Of a stretch of DNA of 18,622 nt, positions 5,801-14,654 are shown in pieces. Numbering within the stretch: the stretch's first letter is position 1; every line of letters begins with the position of its first letter. The translations under genes and the position numbers were made by a program. Source of the DNA: an uncultured Eubacteriales bacterium (GTDB lineage: Bacteria; Bacillota; Clostridia; Oscillospirales; Oscillospiraceae); assembly GCA_934572535.1 (NCBI GenBank), contig CAKTLJ010000028.1, positions 1 through 18,622 on the forward strand, given 5' to 3'. Below the pieces are notes generated by a model, which saw only the letters and a list, made by a program, of their open reading frames with translations, was not told the origin of the DNA and did no database searches.

Positions 5801-7936
5801 TTACCACAGGATCGCCTTGCCACAGTCCGCTTCCAAGGACAGGCCCTTCTTTTCGTCGTAGAGCTGCCCGTTAGAGAGCACCCCGCTCTCCTGGTCCAGC
5901 GGGGTCACATCGCCCGCTTCCAGCAGGGCCTGGTAGTGCTGTTCGTATACCGTCACCCCATACCGGCCCGCCTGCCGGTACAGTGGCCGGGAGCGTTCGC
6001 CATCCAGCAGACGCTGCGCAAGCTCTGCCCCGTCCCCGTCGGGGACGTATACCGTCTTGGTGGGGCTGTCGATCAAATGGAACCGCTCGGCCACCGTGCG
6101 GAAGGGATTTCTGCTCCCGGCGATCCCCTTCTCAAAGCCGTCGATGACCCCCGCCTTGTCCAGCGCATCCCCCGCCAGTGAGCGGCAGGCGGCGAAATAG
6201 GCGGCGATCGCCTCCAGCGAGTCCGGCTCCTCATGCCGGGACAGCGCCTCCCGGGCCGCGCCGATGTTGACCTTCAGGAGGGGAGAGACGGGCCCCTCCC
6301 CCTCGAAGATCGTCACCACGCTGTCCTCGGGCCTCCGCTTTCCCTCTCGGTTGCATCGCCCGGCAGCCTGGAGGATGGAGTCCAGCCCCGCCATTTCTCT
6401 GTACACCGCCGGGAAATCCACATCCACCCCCGCCTCGATCAGCGAGGTGGACACCACCCTGCACGGAAGCCCCTGGGCCAGCCTCCTGCGGACATCCTCC
6501 AGGACCCGCCGCCGGTGGTCGGGATACATGAGCGTGGACAGGTGGTGGCTGCCCTCTTCTGGCAGATGGCGGTAGATCTCCTGGGCCGCCTTTCTGCTGT
6601 TCACGACGCAGAGCACCTGCTCGTGCGCCGCCAGCTCCTCCGCGATCTGCTCCCAGGACTTCTCCCCGGCCCTCGCGAACGAGACCCGGCGGAAGGCCCC
6701 ATACTGCGCCCGCACCGCCGGGCAGAGCTCCCGGCTGACGGTCCCAGGGGCATAGGTCTGGAGCAGGTCGTCCAGAGAGGGCTGGGTCGCGGTACACAGC
6801 ACGGCCGTGACGCCGTAGTGCTCCACCAGCTGCGCGATCCCCGCAACGCAGGGCTTCAAGTGGGCGGCGGGGAGCATCTGCGCCTCGTCAAAAATGACCA
6901 CGCTGTTGGCGATGCGGTGGAGCTTCCGGCATTTTGACGGGCGGTTGGCGTAGAGCGATTCAAAGAACTGCACGGCTGTCGTCACGACAACGGGAGCGTC
7001 CCAGTTCTCCGCGGCCAGCGCCTTTCGATAGCCGTCGAGGTCAAGGTCCCCTTCCCCATCGTGCTGGACCCCAGCGTGGTGCTCCAGCACATTGTCCTGG
7101 CCAAGGATCTCCCGGAAGACCGCCGCGTTCTGCTCGATGATGGAGGTGTAGGGGATCACATAGATCACCCGCTCCATGCCATGCCGCACCCCATGGCGCA
7201 GGGCAAAGGCCAGGGACGCCACCGTCTTTCCGCCGCCGGTGGGGACGGTCAGGGTATACACGCCCCGCGCCTTCTCCCCCGCCTCCAGACAGTCCCGAAG
7301 GATCCCGCACCGCCTCCGGTTCAGCTCCGTTTGGGGGGAGAACCAGGGGGCAATGTACGCCTCCAGGCGGTTGAGAAGGGTGGGCAGGTCCTCGCAGCCG
7401 CCCCGCCCCGGGTCTCTGCCCGCCATGAAGCGCTCCGTGTCCAGATAGTCCGCATCCACCAGGCAGGCGTACAGCATCCGGATGAAAAAGGCATCGGTCA
7501 GCGGGTCTTTCCCCCAGAGTGCAGGATCGGCCGCCGCTTCCAGGGGGGCTTCCGGCTCATACGCTGGGATCCCCCCGGAGAGTCCCTTCTTCAGCCGTCC
7601 CATCAGGGTCCCCTCTCCCGCCTGATCCGCCATGCTGCCCTCGTCCAGCAACCCGCCGTGATGTCCGGCGACACAGTGGGCCGCCCAAAGGGCATTGCGC
7701 TTGGCACATTCCATCGCGCCCGCAGTCGCGTGATCCACGATCGGGCCGCCGCGCAGCCGCTTCTGAAAGGCGCTGCTGCACTTCCCGATGTCGTGCGCCA
7801 GGCCCACCAGCCTTCCCTGGGGCTCTGCGTGAAAGGACCGGGCGAACCGAGCGCACAGCGCCGCCGTTCCCTCCAGATGCTCCTGGAGCGTCTGCTCCCG
7901 GCCATCTTCCGCTCTATGCGCCAGATAGAATGCCAT
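5801..7936 (-). CDS. cas3: CRISPR-associated nuclease-helicase Cas3 (HD-helicase fusion)
   Basis: The protein has 711 residues. The N-terminal HD nuclease domain shows His20, the His48-Asp49 pair in LAHDIGK, His69 and the GHHGG segment at 91-95. The helicase follows: Walker A PTGGGKT at 232-238, DEAQ box at 350-353, and the late motif QAAGRCNREGK. Cas3 is recruited by Cascade at an R-loop, nicks the displaced strand and degrades the target while translocating. All metal and ATP motifs are present and the length is normal, so the interference arm should work. It is the first gene of the cas operon. The ATG at 7936 is preceded by AAGGAGAT, and a candidate promoter lies about 70 bp upstream. Confidence 0.97.
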   Translation of the reverse strand: MAFYLAHRAEDGREQTLQEHLEGTAALCARFARSFHAEPQGRLVGLAHDIGKCSSAFQKRLRGGPIVDHATAGAMECAKRNALWAAHCVAGHHGGLLDEGSMADQAGEGTLMGRLKKGLSGGIPAYEPEAPLEAAADPALWGKDPLTDAFFIRMLYACLVDADYLDTERFMAGRDPGRGGCEDLPTLLNRLEAYIAPWFSPQTELNRRRCGILRDCLEAGEKARGVYTLTVPTGGGKTVASLAFALRHGVRHGMERVIYVIPYTSIIEQNAAVFREILGQDNVLEHHAGVQHDGEGDLDLDGYRKALAAENWDAPVVVTTAVQFFESLYANRPSKCRKLHRIANSVVIFDEAQMLPAAHLKPCVAGIAQLVEHYGVTAVLCTATQPSLDDLLQTYAPGTVSRELCPAVRAQYGAFRRVSFARAGEKSWEQIAEELAAHEQVLCVVNSRKAAQEIYRHLPEEGSHHLSTLMYPDHRRRVLEDVRRRLAQGLPCRVVSTSLIEAGVDVDFPAVYREMAGLDSILQAAGRCNREGKRRPEDSVVTIFEGEGPVSPLLKVNIGAAREALSRHEEPDSLEAIAAYFAACRSLAGDALDKAGVIDGFEKGIAGSRNPFRTVAERFHLIDSPTKTVYVPDGDGAELAQRLLDGERSRPLYRQAGRYGVTVYEQHYQALLEAGDVTPLDQESGVLSNGQLYDEKKGLSLEADCGKAILW

Positions 7937-8004
7937 CGCGTCATCTCCTTGTGGAAATAGTACAGAATGCAGACGGCGGACGCCTGCGTTTCTGTCTAAT
8001 TTTG

Positions 8005-8033
8005 ATTTTACTTCAATTTTCTACATAACGCAA
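8005..8033 (-). promoter_or_regulatory. Candidate promoter of the cas operon
   Basis: On the minus strand TTGCGT (8028-8033) and TAAAAT (8005-8010) are separated by 17 nt. The -10 matches consensus at 5 of 6 positions and the -35 keeps TTG. The leader RNA before cas3 would be about 60-65 nt. The surrounding bases are AT-rich compared with the genes. It is the best promoter seen between res and cas3. Confidence 0.5.
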
Positions 8034-8123
8034 TGCTCTCATTCAATTCCTTGAATAAACCCTGCCAACTATAAAAATGTCCCCCGGCTCTGCTGGAGCA
8101 TACGTTAGGCTGTATTACGCCGA

Positions 8124-8169
8124 ATGTCCAGTTCGCTTTGGGCGATATCGCCCAAAGCGAACTGGACAT
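8124..8169. repeat. 46-bp perfect palindrome between res and cas3
   Basis: Arms of 23 nt (8124-8146 and 8147-8169) are exact reverse complements with no spacer; the centre is GGGCGATATCGCCC. It begins 52 bp after the res stop codon, and no run of T follows on either strand, so it is not a classic rho-independent terminator. It could form an RNA hairpin protecting the res mRNA 3' end, a cruciform, a protein-binding site, or a small dispersed palindromic repeat. It lies upstream of the candidate cas promoter. Confidence 0.9.
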
Positions 8170-8221
8170 CCAAGTCGATGGCCTGATGATACGCATTCTG
8201 ATCCGAAAATCGGAGAACGAC

Positions 8222-10828
8222 TCACAACGCCCGCAGGATCTCCACAAACTGATCCAGCGTATATGCGCCATCAATGCCGAAATCGCGGTTTTTGAACACC
8301 ATAAAATACCGGTACTCCGGCCCGCACTGCGCCTGCCATTTACGGCCAAGCTTCAGCTTGCGCTCGCTGTCGCTGTTGTCGCGGTCATCGCCCTTGTATT
8401 CAATGAGCACCAGCTTTCCGGACTTAGTCATTACCAGAAAGTCAGGATAATGATTGATAAAGCCGTTCAGCCGGAACCCCTTCTTTTCAATGATTCGATG
8501 CCACCATTTGACATTGTCGAGGGCTACCACCGCGTCGATCAGCGCATGTTCGCCGCCGTTCAGGTCGTCCTTCTCCGCCTCGTAGAGAGACTTCGGAATT
8601 GCCTCCGTCGTATCGGCCGGTGTGATCACCGGGGGCAATCCATAGCCAGGCTGACACACGAGCTTTCCCGTATCCAGCCAGCGGGAGAACTGCCCTTCCC
8701 GATAGGCTTCTTCCAAGCCTTTGATCTTTTCCTGGATCTTTGCGGCGTACGTTGGGATCGCCGTTTCCATGGCGGCCAGTTCATCTTCCGTCATGCCGCC
8801 TACGATCCGGCGCACATAGTCGTTGACCTCCGCCGCCGCGTAACGGTTATTGCGGTTAATATGGGCGCAGAGCATTCTTGTGCAGCTTTCGACCTTCTGT
8901 TCCGGCGGAAGCTGGGCGAGTCGATTGCGGATATACTCGCTCAGTTCGCTGTCAGCCCGCTTGTATTTGGGGACAGCCTCGCCCCTTTCCGCGATATCCA
9001 CGCGATACATCTCCCCGGTGGCCAGTTCAAACCGCACCTGCGCATCCTGCCCGGCCAGAGAAAATCCCTCCGACAGATTCTCCGGCTCCAGCCGCTCATA
9101 CGCGCCGCCAAACAGGTCCGGGACGGACCGAAGGAAAAACTGCGGGACCCGCAGCGCGGAAGCTTCGGCCGCAAGATGGGGCTGCATGGCATTCTGTTTC
9201 AGCATATCTCCCAATTCTCCCCCCAGAAATCCATCGTCCGGCGCATTGACTTCCGCCGTGTAGCGTTCCGCCTGCCGGGTCGCTTCCTGAACCATGGTGG
9301 AAAGCGCTGGACCCATCGGCGCGGTGCTTTCCAGGACGGCTTTCACCTCCTGCGCATTGACGTCATCGAAGGGGTCAAGCTCTGGCGCCTGCGTCTCCAG
9401 CGGAATTTCGATTTGCCTGCCTTCCATCCCCGCAGATGCCTGCGGGAACTCTGCGTGTTCGCCAATTCGATAATCCTTTCGGCTGAAACCGGCCTTATTC
9501 AAGCCCGTCACGATCTTTTCCAGCGTAGCATGGAAGTCCGCGGAGTTTGTCAGCACATAGGAGGTGTTCAGCAGCGGCGACTTGTGCTGCATGGCATAGG
9601 GCTGACGCAAGATCCTGCCAAGGATCTGCTCTACATCCACGGTAGACGTGCGGTTCGCCAAGGAGGCCAGGATATAGGCAAAGGGGCAGTCCCAGCCCTC
9701 CTTTAAGGCGTTGACCGTGATGATATAGCGGATCTTACACGTCCGGCTCATCAGGTCCTGCCCCTTCAGATCATCCACTTGGGAGGTTTTGACCGCGATC
9801 TCTGCTTCCGGGATGCCCATATCCACCAGCATGGACTTGACCTTGTCAAAGGTTTCGCTGCTGTCCCCGGTTCGGGGCTGCGCCTGAAAGAGCACGATGG
9901 GACGAATGTATTTGCCGCCTGCCTCTTCCGCAGCGATGGCCTCCCGCTCGATGCTCCCGCGAAGCTGGATCGCGTCCTGCATAACGCTCTGCCGGGTCGT
10001 GCGGTTATAGACCACCACAGGCAGCTTCACCATATGTTCCTTTTTCAACTCGCGGGCGTCCACATAGGAGATGATGTTGCTGTTTTTCCGGGGCGTTGCC
10101 GTCAGGTCAAGCACAAAGGAGGGATTCAAATTGTTCAGCATTTCCGTGCTGAGCCTCGATTCTGCGTTGTGGCTTTCGTCTACCACGACGACCGGCTCCA
10201 AATGGCGCAGCACCTGGATCAGGGCGGTGTCCGGCGTATCCGCCAGCATAGCGTCCGCGTCCTTGAAATACTCCGCAAAGCGGAAGAGGTTGCCGTTTTC
10301 CTGAAAGACCTTGCGCACGTCCCGATTGCGGCTGTTGATGCGCAGGGAATTGTAGCTCATGATGCAGATCGTCAGCATCTCCCGCACCGTATCCGGCGAG
10401 AAATTCTGCCCGTTCAGCAGCATTTCCTTGGTGTACACGCCGACCCGCCCGGCAAAGTCCTGCTCCAATCTCTGGCGATAGGGGTGGTTCGCCTCCGACA
10501 GATTGCGGACCGTCTGCGTCAGAATGGAGTCGCTGGGGACCAGCCAGACCACCACCTGCGGCTTCCCGGCGGGCAGGTCGTCGAAGATCCGCTTGACCGA
10601 AGCGCAGGCCATAAAGGTTTTGCCGCCGCCGGTCGGCACCTTCATGCAAACGTGGGGCGTCCGCTCAATGGCGTTGTTGTACGGCGGTACGCCGCCGAGC
10701 CCCACCGCCACATCCTTGGCAAACCAGTATTCCCGCCAGGCGGAAAAGAGGTTTGCGCCGCGATTTACGCAGTTTATATAGGCAGAAAGGTCGCGCATGA
10801 CTTGTTTCTGATAGTTGTTGAGTTCCAT
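8222..10828 (-). CDS. res: Type III restriction enzyme Res subunit (helicase-nuclease)
   Basis: The protein has 868 residues. A superfamily 2 helicase core is evident: Walker A PTGGGKT at 65-71, DESH box at 217-220, the motif LTATPRK, and ILGRILRQPY near the end of the second RecA-like domain. The C-terminus carries a PD-(D/E)xK endonuclease: Pro-Asp at about 795-796 (HYPDFLV) and Glu-Tyr-Lys at about 810-812 (LIEYKG). Type III Res works in a complex with Mod, translocating or diffusing between two head-to-head unmethylated sites before cutting. The ATG at 10828 follows the mod stop codon by 12 bp, with its binding site GGAGG just after the mod end, so the two are co-transcribed. It is somewhat shorter than the well-studied phage-type Res proteins (about 970 residues) but has all core motifs. 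Confidence 0.93.
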   Translation of the reverse strand: MELNNYQKQVMRDLSAYINCVNRGANLFSAWREYWFAKDVAVGLGGVPPYNNAIERTPHVCMKVPTGGGKTFMACASVKRIFDDLPAGKPQVVVWLVPSDSILTQTVRNLSEANHPYRQRLEQDFAGRVGVYTKEMLLNGQNFSPDTVREMLTICIMSYNSLRINSRNRDVRKVFQENGNLFRFAEYFKDADAMLADTPDTALIQVLRHLEPVVVVDESHNAESRLSTEMLNNLNPSFVLDLTATPRKNSNIISYVDARELKKEHMVKLPVVVYNRTTRQSVMQDAIQLRGSIEREAIAAEEAGGKYIRPIVLFQAQPRTGDSSETFDKVKSMLVDMGIPEAEIAVKTSQVDDLKGQDLMSRTCKIRYIITVNALKEGWDCPFAYILASLANRTSTVDVEQILGRILRQPYAMQHKSPLLNTSYVLTNSADFHATLEKIVTGLNKAGFSRKDYRIGEHAEFPQASAGMEGRQIEIPLETQAPELDPFDDVNAQEVKAVLESTAPMGPALSTMVQEATRQAERYTAEVNAPDDGFLGGELGDMLKQNAMQPHLAAEASALRVPQFFLRSVPDLFGGAYERLEPENLSEGFSLAGQDAQVRFELATGEMYRVDIAERGEAVPKYKRADSELSEYIRNRLAQLPPEQKVESCTRMLCAHINRNNRYAAAEVNDYVRRIVGGMTEDELAAMETAIPTYAAKIQEKIKGLEEAYREGQFSRWLDTGKLVCQPGYGLPPVITPADTTEAIPKSLYEAEKDDLNGGEHALIDAVVALDNVKWWHRIIEKKGFRLNGFINHYPDFLVMTKSGKLVLIEYKGDDRDNSDSERKLKLGRKWQAQCGPEYRYFMVFKNRDFGIDGAYTLDQFVEILRAL

Positions 10829-10840
10829 ACGTGACCCTCC

Positions 10841-12592
10841 TTACAGTTTGGTAATATCGCGGGGGATTTTTTTGAATGTGATACGGTGCTTTTCCAGTTC
10901 CGCTTCGCTCAGGGTGCAAAGGTCCGCGTAGATCACATAGGCGTCGGCCTTGGTTTTGACCGTGTGCAGAAAGTCCCGGCTCAGCGTGGTGGCGGCTTGC
11001 TTTTCATAGTAAAAATAATACGCGCTGTTCACATGGACACCCAGGAGGTAGGGCTCGTCCGGCTTTGGTTCCGGCAGGCGGGCCTTGGTATCGGTGAAGT
11101 AGACATACGCCCGGATCTTCTCCACCCCCACGCTCTCGTTGAGCATATCGCCGATCATCAGCGGTTCCCCCAGTTCGTAGTAGCTGAAGCTGCCGCCGGT
11201 GCCCTCAACCGTCTTCTTCCCCTCGCCGTAGCCATCAATGACGCACTTGACGCGCTCGGCGGTGATGCTGTCGGCGTAGTCCATCATCTCGACGAGGATG
11301 AACTTGCGGTGTCCGCCGTCCGCCTTGTTCATGTTGAGGACGGCATGGGCGGTGGTGCCGGAACCGGCGAAGGAGTCGAGGATGATGGAATCAGGATCAG
11401 ATGCAATTTTCAGAACAAACTCAATCAAACGGTGAGGCTTTGGTGTATCAAAAGTGGCTTTGCCGTCAAATATCGCCAGCATTTCCTTTTTGGCTTCATC
11501 GGTATGTCCAGTCTCAGTAAATGCCCAAAAGTTTGTCGGTAATTTTCCCCCCACATTTTCGAGGTATGTCTTTCTACGAATACCTCCAAGCCCATTTTTT
11601 GTAAAGTAAAATTTGGGCCATTTCCCTCTATTGTAGACTTCTTTTGCTTTTTCGGCAGCGAGTTCAATAGGCTCAGAAAGAATAATTGCTTTGACGCCTT
11701 GACGTACTTCATCATCTTTTACGCCGCAAACAGCAGCTCGCTCATGTGAATCATCCAACTCCCGTAATTCGTAGTTACCCCAGCCGCACATGAATTCTAA
11801 CATCTGTGTTTGCTCAAAAGTCCAGCAGCGACCATTTGTTGGATAAAGAAGTTTTCCGGTAAAAGGATGCTGAATCGCATAGACCATCCCTTGGTGTGTA
11901 GATGCGCCAGGTGCGAATGGATTATCGCTTGCCCATGGCATATCATCGTTGTCTGGATTTTTGTATATTGAATCCATTTCAGCTGTTCGAGGAAGCTTAT
12001 TGGGGCTCCAGTTCGGCTGTTTACTATACACAATTAGGTGTTCGACCTCATTGACGATACCCTTGGAGTCATTGCGGGTGGAATATGTACGCTGCCAAGA
12101 AATATTGGAAACAAAACAGTTACTTCCGAAAATTTCATCACAAATCAACTTGAGATTGGCACACTCCGTATCATCAATGCTGATAAAAATAGCCCCATCA
12201 TCCGCCAGCAGCTTTTGCAGCAGTTTTAAGCGCGGGTACATCATGCACAGCCACTTGTCGTGGCGGCTCAAGTCCTCGCCCTCTTTGCCGACGACCTCGC
12301 CCAGCCACTTCTTGATCTTCGGGTCGTTGACATTGTCGTTGTAGACCCAGCCCTCGTTGCCGGTGTTGTACGGCGGATCAATGTAGATGCACTTCACCCG
12401 CCCCTCGTACTGCGGCAGCAAGGATTTCAGCGCTTCCAGGTTGTCCCCGTGGATGATCTTGTTTTCGCTGCCGTTGTCAGCCTCGTGTTTTCCGGTCTCA
12501 TCATAGCTGTACTGCCGCTCCAGCACCCGGTACGGCACGTCCAAATGATGATTCACGACCTTATCTTTTCCGATCCATTCCAGTGTCGGCAT
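10841..12592 (-). CDS. mod: Type III DNA methyltransferase Mod subunit (N6-adenine, beta class)
   Basis: The protein has 583 residues. The catalytic motif DPPYNTG (72-78) comes before the S-adenosylmethionine motif FAGSGTT (408-414), the order of beta-class amino-methyltransferases. Between them lies the target-recognition region. Mod methylates one strand of an asymmetric site and gives Res its specificity. The ATG at 12592 has AGGAGG 8 nt upstream. From about 11400 to 12235 (residues about 120-398) the sequence becomes clearly AT-richer than the flanking parts, pointing to replacement of the recognition region by recombination. No simple-sequence repeat tract of the kind that causes phase variation was seen. 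Function with res is inferred from adjacency and family. Confidence 0.94.
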   Translation of the reverse strand: MPTLEWIGKDKVVNHHLDVPYRVLERQYSYDETGKHEADNGSENKIIHGDNLEALKSLLPQYEGRVKCIYIDPPYNTGNEGWVYNDNVNDPKIKKWLGEVVGKEGEDLSRHDKWLCMMYPRLKLLQKLLADDGAIFISIDDTECANLKLICDEIFGSNCFVSNISWQRTYSTRNDSKGIVNEVEHLIVYSKQPNWSPNKLPRTAEMDSIYKNPDNDDMPWASDNPFAPGASTHQGMVYAIQHPFTGKLLYPTNGRCWTFEQTQMLEFMCGWGNYELRELDDSHERAAVCGVKDDEVRQGVKAIILSEPIELAAEKAKEVYNRGKWPKFYFTKNGLGGIRRKTYLENVGGKLPTNFWAFTETGHTDEAKKEMLAIFDGKATFDTPKPHRLIEFVLKIASDPDSIILDSFAGSGTTAHAVLNMNKADGGHRKFILVEMMDYADSITAERVKCVIDGYGEGKKTVEGTGGSFSYYELGEPLMIGDMLNESVGVEKIRAYVYFTDTKARLPEPKPDEPYLLGVHVNSAYYFYYEKQAATTLSRDFLHTVKTKADAYVIYADLCTLSEAELEKHRITFKKIPRDITKL

Positions 12593-12876
12593 GGCTGGCG
12601 TCCTCCTGATCGTTTATATAGTTCCCGATAAATGCGATACACGTCCGAACAAAGATCTCGTCGAACGCGCGATAACTTATGGTTGTTTCGTAAACATGCT
12701 CTGCTTTTTTCGAGCCTCTCTCCAACTGAGCCTTTGAAGGGTTTCAACACAGAAAACCAAGAAAACAACGTTGAAGATGTCTTTACCCTTCCACACTTAT
12801 CATTTTAACAAAAATGAGGATGTTCGTCTACCTACTCGATCCTATAGTAAAATAGAAGCGTGCCGGACTACGCTAT
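12593..12876. other. Non-coding stretch upstream of mod
   Basis: No convincing gene is present. The stretch is AT-rich and contains the mod ribosome binding site at its left end. No well-spaced promoter stood out, although the mod-res operon should start here. A 71-residue minus-strand frame at 12553-12768 overlaps the mod start and resembles no family recognised here. Confidence 0.5.
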
Positions 12877-12914
12877 AAAAAACGTTCTGTTTTCGGGTGA
12901 AAACAGAACGTTTT
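12877..12914 (-). terminator. Strong rho-independent terminator
   Basis: Two perfect 16-nt arms, 12879-12894 and 12899-12914, read AAAACGTTCTGTTTTC and its reverse complement around a 4-nt loop. On the minus strand the stem is followed by T residues (12882-12877 as T6). It would end transcription of the AAA-ATPase gene (stop at 12996) and may have served the tRNA whose remnant adjoins it. The symmetry and flanking T run on the plus strand (TTTT) allow weak bidirectional action. Confidence 0.85.
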
Positions 12915-12957
12915 GGAGTCGCGGAGACAGAACTTGAACCTGCGGTCTCCGGGTATT
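12914..12957 (-). pseudogene. 3' fragment resembling an initiator tRNA-Met gene
   Basis: Read on the minus strand the segment contains ACCCGGAG, then GCAGGTTCAAGTTCTGT, then CTCCGCGA and ends CTCCA. This matches the lower anticodon stem, T-arm, 3' acceptor strand and encoded CCA of bacterial initiator tRNAs of the type with a CGCGGAG acceptor end. The T-stem pairs with wobble pairs. The 5' half (D-arm, anticodon CAT) is absent and there are two extra bases before CCA, so it cannot be a functional tRNA. A hairpin terminator follows directly, as after real tRNA genes. It could be an integration scar (att-like) or a decayed tRNA. The identification was made by eye. Confidence 0.5.
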
Positions 12958-12995
12958 GGGGGAAACGGACAGAGTGAATATCGACCAGGCTCCCC

Positions 12996-14654
12996 TTACG
13001 TCCCCTTCACCAAACAGCGCTTTTTATAAAACGCGATGCCGTAGCAGAGGATCTCATCGTAGTCGTCCCGGAGCGCTTCGGCGTACTGTCGCGCTTCGAT
13101 CTGTTGGAGCGCCGCGTCACACGCCTGAGACAGCCCCTCGGGAGACGAGGCGTACTTCGCCTCAAAGATCACGACCCGGGAATTTTCCTCATCGTAGACC
13201 ACGATGTCGCTGCGCCCCTCGCCGTGCTCCCGGTTGGACTCCACGGGATAGCTCGACCCGGCCAGGATCCCCGCCAAGAACGCATGGTAGAAATCCTCTT
13301 TGTAGTCGTGGTAACTGATCGTCTTCCGTAGCAGCTTGCCGAGTTCTCTCGTCAGCGTCTCGCCGTCCCCTGCCCAGAGCGCCCGAAACATCGCTTGCCG
13401 GTCCCAGGTTTTGGAGCTGTCCTTGAACCACTTCTGGATCGTGGAGCGGAAAATCTCTTCTACCTCTGCGTTGGGGATCGTCAGGGCGATCGCTCCGTTC
13501 GAGACGGGAAGCTCTCTGGCCTGCGTCAGATAGCCGGTCAGGTAGAGAATGCTCCACAGATTATCCTCAGAGGAGTGCAGATAGTCATAGGTCAAGTCAT
13601 CCTCGATCGTCTGGGTGATGCAGCCGCCGGAGAGCAAGACCTCCAGCTTTCTCGAAATGGATGGTCCGCTGTAGTCGATAAAGGAGCGGATGATGGCGTT
13701 GTCGCTGGTGTTTCGCCAATAGCTGACCGGCTCCGCCTCCGGGTCGAATTGCAGGTCCTGGAGGTAGTTCATCACGTCCCACGGGCAGTAGATGTCAAAG
13801 GGCCCGAAGTGATAGCCGTCGTACCAGGCCTTCAGGTCCGCCGCGTGGTCTGTCAGGCCGGTGGCTTGCAGGAGCCGATCGACCTCCGCCTGCGTAAAGC
13901 CGAAATACTCGTTCAGGCGGGAGGCGGTGATGGTGTCCGACACGAAGTTGTTCGTCCCGGTGAAGATGCTCTCCTTGGCAACGCGCAGGCAGCCGGTGAT
14001 GACGGCGAGGTGGAGGGCCGGGTTGTCTTTCAGCGCCTGCATGATGCCCTTCATCACGCCCAGCATCTCCTTGTAATATCCGTTGGCGCTGGCCTTGGCC
14101 AGGGGCACGTCGTACTCATCCATGAGCAGGATCACGGGCTTTCCGTAATGCGCCTGCATCATCTTCGTGAGGGTGAGCAGCGCCGTCTTCACCTCATCTA
14201 TCGAGGCCTCCCTGCTTTTCAAGGCGTAGAATTGCCGCTTCAGCGTATCGTCTACCGCGTCGCTCTCGCCCAGATACTTGTGATCGATGCAAACCTGCGA
14301 GAGGGTGAATTTCAGCATCCCGTAGGCGTTTGCAAAGTGCAGGCCATCCACACTCTTAAAGGAGAGAAAGAGCGTGGGGTACTGGTTCATCCACTGCGCG
14401 CACAGGGCGGGCTCCTTGCTGATCTCCAGCCCGTCAAACAGGGCCTTGCTGTCCTTGCGGATGTCAAAGAAGTTGGAGAGCATGTTCATGCCCATCGTCT
14501 TCCCGAACCGCCGGGGGCGGGTGATGAGCGTGACGTTGGCCCTTCGGTCGAGCAGAAGGGCTTTGAGCAAGCCGGTCTTATCCACATAGTACCAGCCTTC
14601 CCTGCGGATCTCGGCAAAGTCAGAGGTCCCGAGCGGTAACGTAACCTTCTTCAT
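12996..14654 (-). CDS. AAA-ATPase-like / PD-(D/E)xK nuclease-superfamily protein
   Basis: The protein has 552 residues. The N-terminus LPLGTSDFAEIRREGWYYVD leads to an ATP-binding motif RPRRFGKT (46-53) and a Walker B-like LLMDEYD (176-182), matching the AAA-ATPase-like family PF09820. The C-terminus GEGRSDIVVY...VIFEAKYA has Asp483, Glu498 and Lys500 in PD-(D/E)xK arrangement (PDDEXK_9, PF08011). Members are frequent and multi-copy in gut anaerobes; their function is unknown and no reaction is claimed. The ATG at 14654 has an AAGGAGG site, overlaps the preceding HD gene stop by 4 bp, and has its own promoter within that gene. A strong terminator follows the stop. A diverged second copy starts at the right edge of the window. 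Confidence 0.9.
   Translation of the reverse strand: MKKVTLPLGTSDFAEIRREGWYYVDKTGLLKALLLDRRANVTLITRPRRFGKTMGMNMLSNFFDIRKDSKALFDGLEISKEPALCAQWMNQYPTLFLSFKSVDGLHFANAYGMLKFTLSQVCIDHKYLGESDAVDDTLKRQFYALKSREASIDEVKTALLTLTKMMQAHYGKPVILLMDEYDVPLAKASANGYYKEMLGVMKGIMQALKDNPALHLAVITGCLRVAKESIFTGTNNFVSDTITASRLNEYFGFTQAEVDRLLQATGLTDHAADLKAWYDGYHFGPFDIYCPWDVMNYLQDLQFDPEAEPVSYWRNTSDNAIIRSFIDYSGPSISRKLEVLLSGGCITQTIEDDLTYDYLHSSEDNLWSILYLTGYLTQARELPVSNGAIALTIPNAEVEEIFRSTIQKWFKDSSKTWDRQAMFRALWAGDGETLTRELGKLLRKTISYHDYKEDFYHAFLAGILAGSSYPVESNREHGEGRSDIVVYDEENSRVVIFEAKYASSPEGLSQACDAALQQIEARQYAEALRDDYDEILCYGIAFYKKRCLVKGT

Noticed and set aside
1..7936. A missing cas6 as a sign of a broken CRISPR system
   Set aside because: Type I-C normally lacks cas6; Cas5c processes the crRNA and is intact here.
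8124..8169. Reading the 46-bp palindrome as a standard rho-independent terminator of res
   Set aside because: Neither side has a T run, so it was listed as a palindromic repeat; a role in ending transcription is not excluded.
8008..8349. 113-residue minus-strand frame spanning the palindrome and the end of res
   Set aside because: It overlaps res out of frame, has no ribosome binding site and includes both arms of the palindrome; considered non-coding.
8138..9706. 522-residue plus-strand open frame opposite res
   Set aside because: It starts inside the palindrome, lies antisense to a well-supported helicase-nuclease and has no recognisable family features.
10841..12592. Phase-variable repeat tract in mod
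   Set aside because: No homopolymer or short tandem repeat tract long enough for slippage was seen.
12553..12768. 71-residue minus-strand frame upstream of mod
   Set aside because: It overlaps the mod start, contains the mod ribosome binding site and resembles no family recognised here.
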